Shown piece by piece: positions 1 to 10,800 of a stretch of 13,547 nucleotides of DNA. The DNA is from Pigoraptor vietnamica. Lineage: Eukaryota; Opisthokonta; Filasterea. A program made the translations under genes and the position numbers. The notes under the pieces were generated by a model. It made no database searches. It was given only the letters and a program-made list of their open reading frames with translations, and was not told the origin of the DNA. Location: NCBI GenBank assembly GCA_943704525.1, contig CALSCQ010001982.1, positions 1 to 13,547 of the forward strand, in the 5' to 3' direction. The stretch's first letter is position 1. Each line of letters begins with the position of its first letter.

Positions 1-55
1 CGACCGAGGGTTGCCGCGCGTGCTCGTCGCTTGCTCACACATTCTCCACACGCAG
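1..55 (+). other. Intron of the threonyl-tRNA synthetase gene (3' end)
   Basis: These bases lie directly upstream of the acceptor CACACGCAG that opens the first visible synthetase exon at 56. The exon's first base completes a codon that began in the previous, unseen exon. Nothing else is recognisable here. Confidence 0.8.
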
Positions 56-1151
56 GAATGAGGCATCCGGCGCGTTGGCTGGCCTCACGCGGCTAAGAAA
101 GTTCCACCAGGACGATGCGCACATTTTCTGCCGCGAGGACCAAATAGGTGCGCGACCCTTGCATGGGTTCTGTTCTGTCCCCTACCGCCGTGCGTGCGGC
201 CGCCTATTAATGCCATGTGCGTTGTCTGCATTGCGGTGATGGCCATCTGTCTGACCCTGCCTGTGCATTGTCGCAGGCGAGGAAGTGGCCAAGTGTCTCG
301 ACTTCATCAAGCGCGTGTACGGCGTGCTCGGCTTCGAATACAGCCTCGTCCTCTCGACCCGACCCGACGCGTTCGTTGGCGAGGTAGCTGTGTGGGACTC
401 TGCTGAGCAGCACCTCAAGGACTGCCTCTCGCGCTTCGACAAACCCTGGACGATTAATCCGAAGGACGGCGCGTTTTACGGCCCAAAGATTGACGTCATT
501 GGTAAGGCTACGCGCGACTTGTGTCGCACTTGCGTGTGTGGGAGTCTGCGTGCAGTTGAGTGTGCATGATGCATGACATCCCACAGTCCCTGTCGAGTCC
601 AACTGACGGTTGCCGCCGCAGCCACCGACGCCATCAAGCGCAAGCACCAGGTCGGCACCGTCCAGCTCGACTTTCAGCTGCCGCGCCGCTTTGCGCTGGG
701 GTACACGGGCCCCAGCGGCGACCGCCAGACGCCCGTCATTATCCACCGCGCGGTGCTCGGTTCGGTAGAGCGCATGATGGCCATCCTCACGGAGCACACG
801 GCGGGCAAGTGGCCGTTGTGGCTGTCCCCGCGACAGGTGCTTGTTGTACCGGTTGCGACGACGGGCGACATGGTCAAGCTCGCGACGGCCGTCTTCTGCG
901 CTATTCACGAGGCCGGCTTCCACGTCGACATTGACCTCGGCGACGACACGTTTGGCAAGAAGGTGCGCAACGGGCAGCAGCTGCGCTACAACTACATTGC
1001 GGTGGTGGGCGAGACGGAGGCGATGAAGAAGACGGTGAGCGTGCGCCCACGCGACGGCCGACCGACGGAGACGACGCTGTCCGAATTTCTTGGCAGCCTC
1101 AAGCGCGAGAGCGATACGTACGCAAAGGGACCGCTACAACCCACGCAATGA
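56..1151 (+). CDS. TARS1: Threonyl-tRNA synthetase, C-terminal part (5' end outside window)
   Basis: Cytosolic-type threonyl-tRNA synthetase charges tRNA-Thr with threonine for translation. Three exons are visible: 56-147, 277-501 and 622-1151 (stop TGA 1149-1151). Their phases close (2 in; 1/1; 1/1) with acceptors ACGCAG, TCGCAG and CCGCAG and donors GTGCGC and GTAAGG. The first exon reads as motif 2 of class II synthetases (NEASGAL, then QDDAHIFC, whose His matches a zinc ligand). The second carries AFYGPKIDV. The third has [14 protein letters not shown] (another zinc-ligand His) and motif 3 [22 protein letters not shown] then opens the anticodon-binding domain, which ends about 33 residues after VRPRDGR. 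About 281 residues are present. The N-terminal TGS/editing domains, motif 1 and the zinc Cys lie upstream of the window. No catalytic defect was seen. The gene converges on the receptor kinase gene. Confidence 0.96.
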
Positions 1152-1485
1152 AATTGTTTCCGTCGAACGGAATGTCTCTTACTTGCTCAGGGCTGTCATC
1201 GGGTCCCGCAAACAACAAACGCCGCACACATCAGACGCCGAGTGGCATGCGACACAAATGTTATTGTTACGCGTCTGCGGTCGCAGCACCTGCGGCCACC
1301 GGCTGAGCGCCAACGTCACTATGACGTCACCGACCTGTGTGACAAGATGGGTCGATTAGAGTATTCCGCGCGAGGCTGCACAGTAAGTAGATAACGAACG
1401 CAACTTTAAGGACGTCACTCGGTGCAATTGTTGCGGCGGCTGCGACATGAACCCACCGCTCGACGTCGATGTTGGCTGAACGTGT
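1152..1485. other. Convergent intergenic region (3' UTRs)
   Basis: This 334-nt gap separates the stop codon of the threonyl-tRNA synthetase gene (+) from the stop of the receptor kinase gene (-). It must hold both 3' UTRs and both polyadenylation sites. I found no canonical AATAAA on either strand and no convincing coding segment. Confidence 0.75.
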
Positions 1486-4400
1486 CTACGCTTCTGTCGT
1501 CCCACTCGCACGCACCGCGTAATCGACATACGCGGACTGGACCCGGGACTCCTCCAAGAGATTCTCAACAGAGTCGCTTGCTGGCCGCAGGCTCTTAACG
1601 TCACGGCGCTCGTCGTCAACCGCAACATAGCTTGTCAGAACCCTTCGAAGCTGCGTGACGATTTCAGAGAACGACGGCCGCGTTTCGGCATGCTTCCGCC
1701 AGCACGCTTCGAATGTCGCGAACACTTCGGGCGGGCACGCACTGGGACAGCCGAGCCGCTTGTTGGCCAACACTGGGACGAGAGCACAGGACCAGAGATT
1801 CGTCAACAACCACAGCGTCCATTATGAGCGATCATAGCCGAATTTCGCTGAGTGAAGCTTGTCAGGACAAGGAGAATGCGAGAGGAACAGCGCCGCAGTA
1901 CTCACGGTACGCGAGCACATCGTGGTTCTCGAGGCCCGCGTATGGCTTCACTCCCTGTGGGGTTGCGAGAGCGCGCAGTTAGCAAGAAGAATGGGCGGAC
2001 ACGCTGGTCATTAAAATGAACGTCGCGAGTGGCGCACGAGTCAAGAAAAAGACTGCCCCCCCCCCCCCCCCCCCCCCCCCCACAACTCCGTCGAACGTAT
2101 GGAGGAGCACATGAATGCCGGCATGTGTACCATGTGTACATCGGTGTGTGAGGTGAGCCGGTAACACAAGTGATGCATGTGTCGCGACGTACCTTGGAGA
2201 AGATCTCCCAAGCAGTTACACCGTAGGACCACACGTCGGACGCCTGCGCAAATTGGAAGTGCGATCGGTCAAATGCGGTGTACGCGCGCAACGGAATGGC
2301 CGATCAAGAGAAGTACTGAGACACGATATTTGAGATTAGAACTGCGGGCGCCGGCTGGACACACGCGGCCAACGAACCGTTGTGAATATCTTCCTCTCAA
2401 GCGACTCGATTGCCCTGTCGCGCGTAAGTGCAAGTGACGGAATATCGGCTCAGTCAACAACGCATTGCGTGCACGGCACACACAACACGGCGAACGCACA
2501 GAATTCGAAGCCAGCAAAAAGTGGCCGAACTCACATCCACTTGACGGGGAGCTTCGTGCGTGACTTCGCCCTAATATTTGATACGAGAAAAGAAGTCAGT
2601 TCCGGAGACGCATGCACACCCGAGGGCGAAGAGAACACCGTAATTCACACAGTACCTGTAGTAGTCGCCGCTTCGCGCCGCGTCCCTGCTGAGTCCAAAG
2701 TCGGCGATCTTCAGGATAACGCGCCCGGCAGTCGACAGGTGGGTGAGGAAGGACGGGCCCTCGCTGGGATGTCTGTTCGGAGGGCGCGGGGAGACGACCA
2801 TGCAATTGCGTGCAGCCAGATCCCTGGGAGACAAAGACAGTTGGAAACGACGGCATGAGCGAGGCTGCGTGTGCCAGCAAGCATACTCGAAGCCCTATTT
2901 TCACGCACCGGTGAACAATGCCACACTTGGCCAACACTTCCATTCCCCGCGCAATGTCGTAGCAGAAGACAAGGAGGTCAAAAGGCTCGAGCTCGTTCGC
3001 GTGCTCGGCAATGTAGTGCCGCGAATCGCCGTGCTGCGCGTACTCGAGAATCACTGCGTAGGACCGTATTGAGCAAACACGGACAACTGAAACTGGCGCT
3101 GCTGTCGTGCGTGGAGCACATTTCACAAACAGCACACACTGCACGAAGTTCAAAACAACCGTCAGCACCAAGCAGCAGTAACAATGGAATGCCGAGGGCC
3201 ACTTACTGCAGTTGGGGTCCTCCCTGTGGTGCGAAGAGAAGCGCGTTTGAGGAACGAGCGGTGAAGTACACCGAAAACATCATGCGTGCGCACAACACTC
3301 ACATGCACACGCCAAGGAGCGCGATGATGTTCACGTGACTGGGGACTGCGCAAAATACATCTCGGAGTTTGTCAGAGAATCGAGTGAACTCGCCGATGGA
3401 TGCGGCGACTGCACATATCCATGCAGAGCCGCACTGACAGCTGAGAGACCCAATAACATACGCGACCATGCCGGTGCAACTTGTGGGAGGCATCGTTGTT
3501 AAAGTTTCTCACCTGTTCTCATGAGGTCGATTTCCGCCATAAACGCACTCCGCGCCGACCGCAGCTCATCCGCGCCCATCGTTGTGACCTTGAACGTCTT
3601 AATGGCGCACGTCTTCGTGCCCGCCTCGCCGCCGAACTCCACTTTGCCGACGTAGACCTCTCCAAATTCACCCTCTGCAGCGCATTGCATTAGTTAGAGC
3701 ACATGGCTCGCATGCAGTCGTTTTGACAACGGAATAGAAGACGATATCGACCCGGCCGCTCACCGCCAATTCGACGTCCTAGTCGTATGCAGCTTCCCGC
3801 AATCTCGAGCTCGGCAATTTCGGGGCGACGAACAACCGTGTCAATAAGCTCCAGTTCGGCCCGCGCAAGCGCCTCCTTGTCCTTGAGTTGACGGCGACGC
3901 CAGAATACGACCCCGGCGACAACCGCAACGCCGACAGCGATGATCGCTCCGACAAGTCCGCCGGCAACAGCACCCGCATTGAGCCCCGACCCACTTGGCG
4001 CAGACGTCGCGGCGATCGGCTTCTCCGCAAACTCGGAAGTCGCTGCCGTTGAGTTTCCGAAAACGTTTTCGCAGACGATAGCATACGTGTAACGAACCCC
4101 CGCGACAATGTCTCGGTCCTCGAAGCGCCCTTTTGCGCTCACATAGCTCGGCGCCCGCAACGCAACGACTCGCCCATCGCTGCGGGAGACGTACACTGCA
4201 GTCACATCTGCGCTCGAGTCGTCGTCGACCCAGGTGACGCGAATAATGTCTAGCTGCGAGAGATAGACGGCGGCGACGTTCTTGGCGGGGTCGGGCGGAT
4301 CGACCGGGGACGCCGAAACAAACGGCAACTGGACGGGATCCGAACGCGTGAGGTTGCGCGAGTCGGCCGGGTTGATCGCAGTCACCACGAAGGCGTACTT

Positions 4401-7400
4401 CTGGTTTCGCACAATGCCGCGCGAGTCGTTGAACGCGCCGAGGGAGCCCGATACCTGCGCCAAATCCGCGCCAATGTGTTAGTGCGCTGGTCACCGATAC
4501 ACACACGGCAAGCCACGTGGACATGGGGACATACTTGAACAATGTCGACCGACGGACAGCCCAGGCGCTCGATGGCGTAGTCCCACAGCCGCGCATCGCC
4601 GTCGCCGAGCGACACCACCATCTCCTTCATCGACCACCGGCTTATGTTCACCCAAGTGGGCGTCGGGGGGTTCGCAAGCACCGCACATGTGGGGCCCTTC
4701 CACAGCGCCTTACATTTGCACGCCCCCGAGAATCGGTCGCACTGACCTCCGTTGTCGCACTGGCACGTCGAAGCGCAGTTCCGTCCAAAGTGCTCTGCGT
4801 CGCACGCCGCGCTGCAGCTCCTCCCCGTCCATCCCTCCGTGCAGTTGCACGCTCCCGTAACGCTATCGCACTCCGTGGCGCCGTTGTCGCAAGCGCATCG
4901 AGTTGCGCATCCAACGCCCCAGAACGTAGAGCGGCAAGGTGTCTCGCACTTGGTGCCCGTCCACCCACTCGGACAATCGCAAACGCCCGTGAATCGGTTG
5001 CACGTCGTGCCGTGCACGCAGCCGCATGGCAGTTGGCAGCCGCCACCGTAGCTGGTTGGCTGGCACGGAACGGTGCAGTCGCGGCCGGTCAGGCCAGGCA
5101 CTCCGCTACAGTCACACACGCCCGTCACGCCGTCGCACTCGGTGGCGCCGTTCGAGCACGCGCACTTGGACTTGCAGCCGGAACCCCAAAAGGTCGCCTC
5201 GCAGACAGAATCGCACTGTTGGCCACAAAGTTAGGTTGCGAATAAACCAAACCGTTGCGTACAAGAGGCACTACACAGTTTACTCCTATTACTGTTGCTC
5301 ACCTTCGACCCAAACCACCCGGGCGTGCAGAAGCATGCACCCGTAAATCGGTCGCACGTCGCGCCATTTTTGCAAGTGCACAGACTCGCGCAAGAGGCGC
5401 CGAAAGTGCCAGAACTACACGGGATGTTGCAATTCGTGCCCATCCAGCCGGCAGCGCAAGCGCATCTTCCGTCGACAGGGTCGCACGCTGCGCCGTTCAT
5501 GCACGCGCACGCGTTTGCGCAATCGACGCCAAAAGTGCCGTTCGCACAGGCTCGATCGCACAGCGTGCCGTTCCACCCAGCGGCGCAGCGACAGATGCCG
5601 TTGAAGCGATTGCAATCCGCCCTGTTCTGACACGCACACACCCCTGCGCACTGGTCGCCGAACGTTCCCACGGGGCACGGCGTTGCGCATGTACTCCCCG
5701 TCCAGCCCGATGCACACGTACACTTCCCGTCGATCGGGTCACACGAAGCGCCGTTCGTGCATGTGCACGCGCTCGCACAATTGACGCCAAAAGTGCCATT
5801 CGCACACGTCCGTTCGCAGAAATTGCCAGTCCACCCAGCCGCACACTGGCACACACCGCTGAAGCGATCGCATGTCGGCCCATTTCGACAGTCGCAGACT
5901 TGTGAACAGTTGACGCCATACGTTCCCGCGGGGCATGGCGTCTCGCAGGTACGGCCCGTCCACCCGGCGCCGCAAGTGCAGGTGCCGTCCACGGGATTGC
6001 AGGCTGAACTGTTCGAACACACGCATGCGTTCGCGCAATTCGTCCCGAAAGTGCCCCGTGGACAAGGAACATCGCAAAGCTTGCCCGTCCAGCCAGGACC
6101 ACATGGACACGAACCGTCGACAGGGTCACATACCGCACCCTTGGTGCAATTGCACGTATACGCACAGGCCATGCCGTACGTGCCACTAGGGCACCGCTCG
6201 TCGCACACGGCGCCTTTCCAGCCCACACACGCGACTGCGCGGAGGTTGCCGTACGTGACGGGCAGCTCGGGGCCAGACGCACGCGTGAAGAAGATCTGCT
6301 GGCTCGTGGCGCCCATCAGGTCCTCTGCGCCCATGTATTCGATGAAGTGCCATCCGCGCCCGAGGTCTGTCTGCGAGTTGAGAAGGCCGCTGTCAATGCC
6401 CACGTCGCCGAAATTTGAGCTGATGACGCTGCCGTCCACAGCAACGAAACCGCCCCAGCCGTTGTCGACCTGCACGGACCACCATTAAACAAGAATTAGT
6501 GGCGAGTGTATCCATAGCTATCTTCCGCTCTTCTTTATCTTTTCCTCCTCCTCTCCCACTCTGCTTCTTTCTGAAAGAGTTTCTGAATACGTTGGTACAC
6601 CAACTAACGTTCACGCAATCAAAAAACGCGCAAGACTCACCCGCAGCCGAAACTTCCAGGTCATACCCGAGGGCTCGAACAACGCGACCGTTACGCGCTG
6701 CGCAACGCCCGGAGCCACGTTGCTGCCGTTGTTGCACGTCGTGCGAATATCAAACGACTGCAGGCTGGTCATAAGCAACCGGCATGTGCGACTCGATATC
6801 TGAACGTTACCGCGGTTGAATGCGGCGCGGATGGCGGCGACAGAGCCGGTCGAAGGCTGTGACACGCCCACGCGCCCTTCGTACATGATGCCGACGTCTG
6901 CGCGCAAACAAATTGCCATCGTTAGGCAGCGAGAATGGGTGACCGGAATAGGGTCAAGAGCGGCTGAGCGGAAGCCCTCGAGAACTCCATTCGAATACGA
7001 TTGCACATATAATATATAGCGCATTGGCAATCGCGGCGACGCGATCTTCCTACTCATTAGCTTTCCTACTCACGGCGCAATCAAACTGTCGAGCTCAATT
7101 CCGTATAAATTAGCACGCCGTACAGCAATAGCCGTGATAGCAAATAGACAGCGAAAACGTGCACGAAATCGTTCAAAACAACTGCAGTACGGGCACGGAG
7201 ACGTCGGTAGGGGGACGGGGCCAGCAAAGATGGCCGGGATTTTGTATCGTGCTCGAAGCGGCGCCTTGCAACTCACCAAGGATAACTTGAGATTGGCTGC
7301 CCACGTTAAAGAAGTTGGAGTATGTGGATGTATCCGCAAAGCAGATAACGCTCCCGGAGGTGGTGAATGCTGTTCCGAGCATCCGTAGTATTTGCGACTG

Positions 7401-7835
7401 CGAAATGCCAAGCACCAGTGTCAGCAAAACCGTGGGATGGCCACAGATACATTAAGTTACGAAAGAGCGCGATACTGAAACTCAAACACACATCCACCGC
7501 CGGAGCAATCAAGTCGCCGCGCAGTCACGACTGCCACACGCACACGTTATGCACACGTTCACTTAAAACCTCAACGTGATTCGCCATCCCGTTTACACAA
7601 GGTACGATCGATACCGACGCGACGCCAGCGCCGGCCGGCTGCCGTGCGCACCGGCGTACGAACACATCACACGCTCTTGTACAGGCACATATTCACATAC
7701 CGTACACACAATACAACGGCGTACGCGGTTTGCACACCACTGATCGACATGCATACACACTTACCCACACACATACACGCACACACACAATACACGTACA
7801 CACACCACACACGCAAGCACGCACACACGCACTCA

Positions 7836-7876
<41 letters not shown>

Positions 7877-10800
7877 GCACCACGCACACTTACACACACA
7901 CATACACACACACATCACAAAAACGCGCGCACACTGACACACCTGCGCGGCTGTTGACGGTTCAAAAAGGAACGGCGCCTCAGTACGGTTGCTGCATTGA
8001 GCGAAACTTGCGACGTTGCGGAGCGATAGTAGAGTACGGTCATTCGCATCCCGGACGCTGCACGACACCGTGGCATCTTGAGACGGAGGGAACGACAAGC
8101 GGATTGTGCCTGCGAATGGAAGGCCCGGGCGCAAAATGCGATCCGGATGATTCGCGCTGAAGTCGATCGACAGTGCTGTGGAACGCGTCGTGTCGTTAAC
8201 TTACAGCCGAAGGGAGACAAGCGAAGTCCGCGCAGAGGGACGGAAAAGATTAATAATGCCGAGGGAGCGAGCGCCTCTGTTGTTGTCTCGCGCCGTCGAC
8301 AGCCGGCAATTTAAAACAGAGTGCATCGAACTCACAGGCCATCATGGGCGAGGTGGACTGTCCAGACACCGTCGGATCCATCGTCGTCTCGATCACAAAG
8401 TTGCTGCCCGTCTGATGGCGCTCGGCGTGGAAAATGTGCAGGGAGTGCCGTTCGCCGTCCGCGAAGGAGTGCTGCGATTGTGAATAGAGCCAGAAAAACA
8501 CGGCATTAGTGTGCCGTGCATGGAATATCCAAGCTGAGTGCCGCCGGGGCCTCAGCCGGGCCGCCCGGATCACAGGCAGTGGGCAGCCGCCGGCGGCTGA
8601 GTGTCAGTCAAACTAATTCAGTCAGACAGCGAACGCCTGATGCACACACTGTCATCCATATCCAACCACACGAACAGACCCACCGTGAAAGCCTCGTTTG
8701 GAAGGGGAGTAATGGGGCAACTTCCGTCGCCATTAACAGGACCACCCGTTGGAACGACTGGGGAGGAGCTGAGATCAACTCTTCGGCAAACGGGCCCGTG
8801 CAAGCCGCCAAGATCTGCGTAAGGAGGAGGTCGACTGATTGTTTAGGCAAGTACAGGCGGAAACACATTCAGAGTACTATGGTGCCTGCACATGCAGTAA
8901 AGTACCCGCCGGCCGGCCGCGACTCGGCGGCCGAACTCCATCGGCTCACGGCCGTGCGGCCGGACTGACGAAGGCAATAGGCAAGCCATGCACTGATATT
9001 GTCAGACGGCCCGGCCAGCTCACCACTGCCGTATGCATACCCACGCCCACGCTGAGCGCAGCAGCGGGACAAATCGCACATTACACTGACAAATACGCAC
9101 CCGTGGCGAATGGATACAAATTCAGTTGACACCCACGCACTCCACCATGAATTGACACATCACTGACAGTGAACGTACCTATTATCAACCGGTCATCAAG
9201 GAAGAGCCAAAAGTCGTCGTCACCGGCGAAGAGGAAGACGGCGCTGTCCTGGCGGTAAACGAACGGCATGTGCATTTCCGTCGTGAATGCAAAGTTGTGG
9301 TGGTCAGTCGCACGCTCCTTGAAGCCCTGTTCGTCGATGGGGAAAAAGTTGCTCGACGCAAAGCGGAATGTTGGGCTGAACTTGACGCGCTCCAGTTTCA
9401 TGGTTGTGTCGATTCGGTAGTTCGCGAATGGGTCGTTGAGAATAGAATCGCGGCTGAGCACGCTGGTGCCAGTGTCGCGATACCACCCCTGTTGTGCCGG
9501 CGGCGAGTTGCGCCAGTGTGCATGTGTGCCGTACGTGCGCGTACGTGTGTATGTGTGTGTGGGCGATCGTGCGTGCGTGCGCGTGTGGGCGTGGCCGGTG
9601 TGTGAGTTTGGGTGCGGGCAAACACGTTCAGTTGTAAGAAAGGCATCTGAACACGCGCAACTGGCGCCGGCACGGATCACCGACAGACATGTACACGTCA
9701 GGCACGAGACGGCACGCACCCAAAACGACTGGTTGTTGTGAATCGACTTCTTCCCAGGGTAATCGCCCTCAAGGACGTTGTTTCCTACGCAACATAAAGG
9801 CGCGTCACTGACTGAAAGTCTGAGAGCACTGACACCAATGAGACATAGAAATCACATGTGCAAATCTCAGTGCTGAAACACGGCTCCGACGGTCAGGCCG
9901 ACACGGACCCGCGGCCACCGGCCGCGGCGGCGACCCATCTGATGGTACGAATCCTCGGCTGGGGCATGTAATGTGCACACACTTGACTGCGAGGGACACC
10001 CACGGTACACGGGCTTGAGGTCCGACCCGAGCGTCTTCTTCACCATGCCCTGAATGACCCCGTCGTTCGCGTTGTAAGAACACGGTGCCTCGTGCGCGCC
10101 GCACGACGTGCAATTGCGCGGCAAATCGCCCCAGCAGTCCTCCGCATTGGGTCCGGATGCCTTCCTGCGAGTAGTGAAATGCCGTGGCACGTCGTTAACA
10201 ACTTACAACTGAAGGATGTTGTAACATGTGCGGTAGACGCGCCGGCGCGTCAGTGTCCGTCAGCGTCAGTCAGCTCACCATCCGCCAATTTCGGTGCCGT
10301 CCCAGGGCAACTCAAAGTCGGGATGACGCTTTGTCCGCTCCCACGAACTGTTCAGAAGACCAGACAGGTAGCCGCCCTTGTGGTCGCGGTAGGTGACGTT
10401 GATGTAGATAACATCGTACTGGTTGCACACTGCGGCAGAAAAAGGCCGGGCTTGAGCGCCGAGCACCGAAAATTGACTCGGCTGGCAATTCCAGTCCGGA
10501 ACGAACTGCTGTGCCTAACCGGCCGCCGTGCACGGCCGGCGCTCAGTTAAGTTATAGCAGTCACTGGACTCATGAGTCGTTACAGCACACATGCCGGCCC
10601 GTTGTACAACGTTTGACAGACAGCCGGCCGCACAGCCGGCGTACGCCAACAGCAGCGGCACTGCCGGCAAGTAAACTGAGCCCAGTGATTCTAGCTCAGG
10701 GCTACCTCGCCGCGGCCGTGAGGCCGGCTGACACCGGATCAGCCGGCAACACTACTCAGCGAGACGCCACAAGGCACCGAGCTGAGATTTTCGGCCAACG

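Larger units (their letters stand above)
6230..8378 (-). other. Unassigned ectodomain with a second PA14-like stretch, exons 7 to 11
   Basis: Residues about 362-637. No family was recognised for most of this part. It includes TIRLSFPPSQDATVSC, repeated Cys residues and several N-glycosylation sequons (for example NRT and NGS). The last 80 residues, at the start of exon 11, contain NGWGGFVAVDG, then GRGWHFIEYMGAED and QQIFF. This pattern of an aromatic-rich WHxIEYxGAED followed by a hydrophobic strand is reminiscent of PA14/fibro-slime folds, but I cannot call it firmly. Splice phases (0/1, 1/0, 0/1, 1/0) are consistent across exons 7-10. Confidence 0.5.
8379..10429 (-). other. Fibro-slime (PA14-like) domain, exons 2 to 7
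   Basis: Spliced residues about 70-361. The domain starts with INVTYRDHKGGY and HPDFE, followed by a Cys-containing segment with GVIQGMVKKTLGSDLKPV and GWYRDTG. It continues with SPTFRFASSNFFPID, then FLFAGDDDFWLFLDDRLII, joined across intron 5 to DLGGLHGPV, and ends with LHIFHAERHQTGSNF. These are the landmark motifs, in order, of the fibro-slime family known from Dictyostelium prespore proteins and from bacteria. Related PA14 modules often bind carbohydrate, so a glycan or matrix ligand is possible (inference). The domain is split over six exons, which supports the intron model because each motif resumes in frame. Confidence 0.88.

Noticed and set aside
207-923. 238-codon open frame antisense to the threonyl-tRNA synthetase exons
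   Set aside because: It overlaps conserved synthetase exons on the other strand and crosses their introns. Its Arg/Ala-rich composition is that of a GC-rich antisense shadow.
2244-2291. Continuous reading FDRSHFQFAQ directly before SDVWSYG as kinase coding sequence
   Set aside because: It lacks the expected WMAxE motif. The true upstream pieces are the micro-exons 2570-2535 and 2414-2378, which restore LPVKWMAIESL in phase, so this stretch is intron 20.
4685-6229. Regularly spaced direct repeats that could suggest a CRISPR array
   Set aside because: The period matches a 43-residue protein repeat in an open reading frame, the units are diverged, and the DNA is eukaryotic.
4517-6488. Long open frames on the + strand and in other - frames across the EGF region
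   Set aside because: They arise from the 129-bp periodic, GC-rich EGF coding sequence. Only the frame with regular eight-cysteine units makes a protein family.
7644-8134. Thr/His-rich and Cys/Val-rich open frames over the CA repeat
   Set aside because: Translation of a microsatellite. Only 7943-8109 on the - strand is a supported exon.
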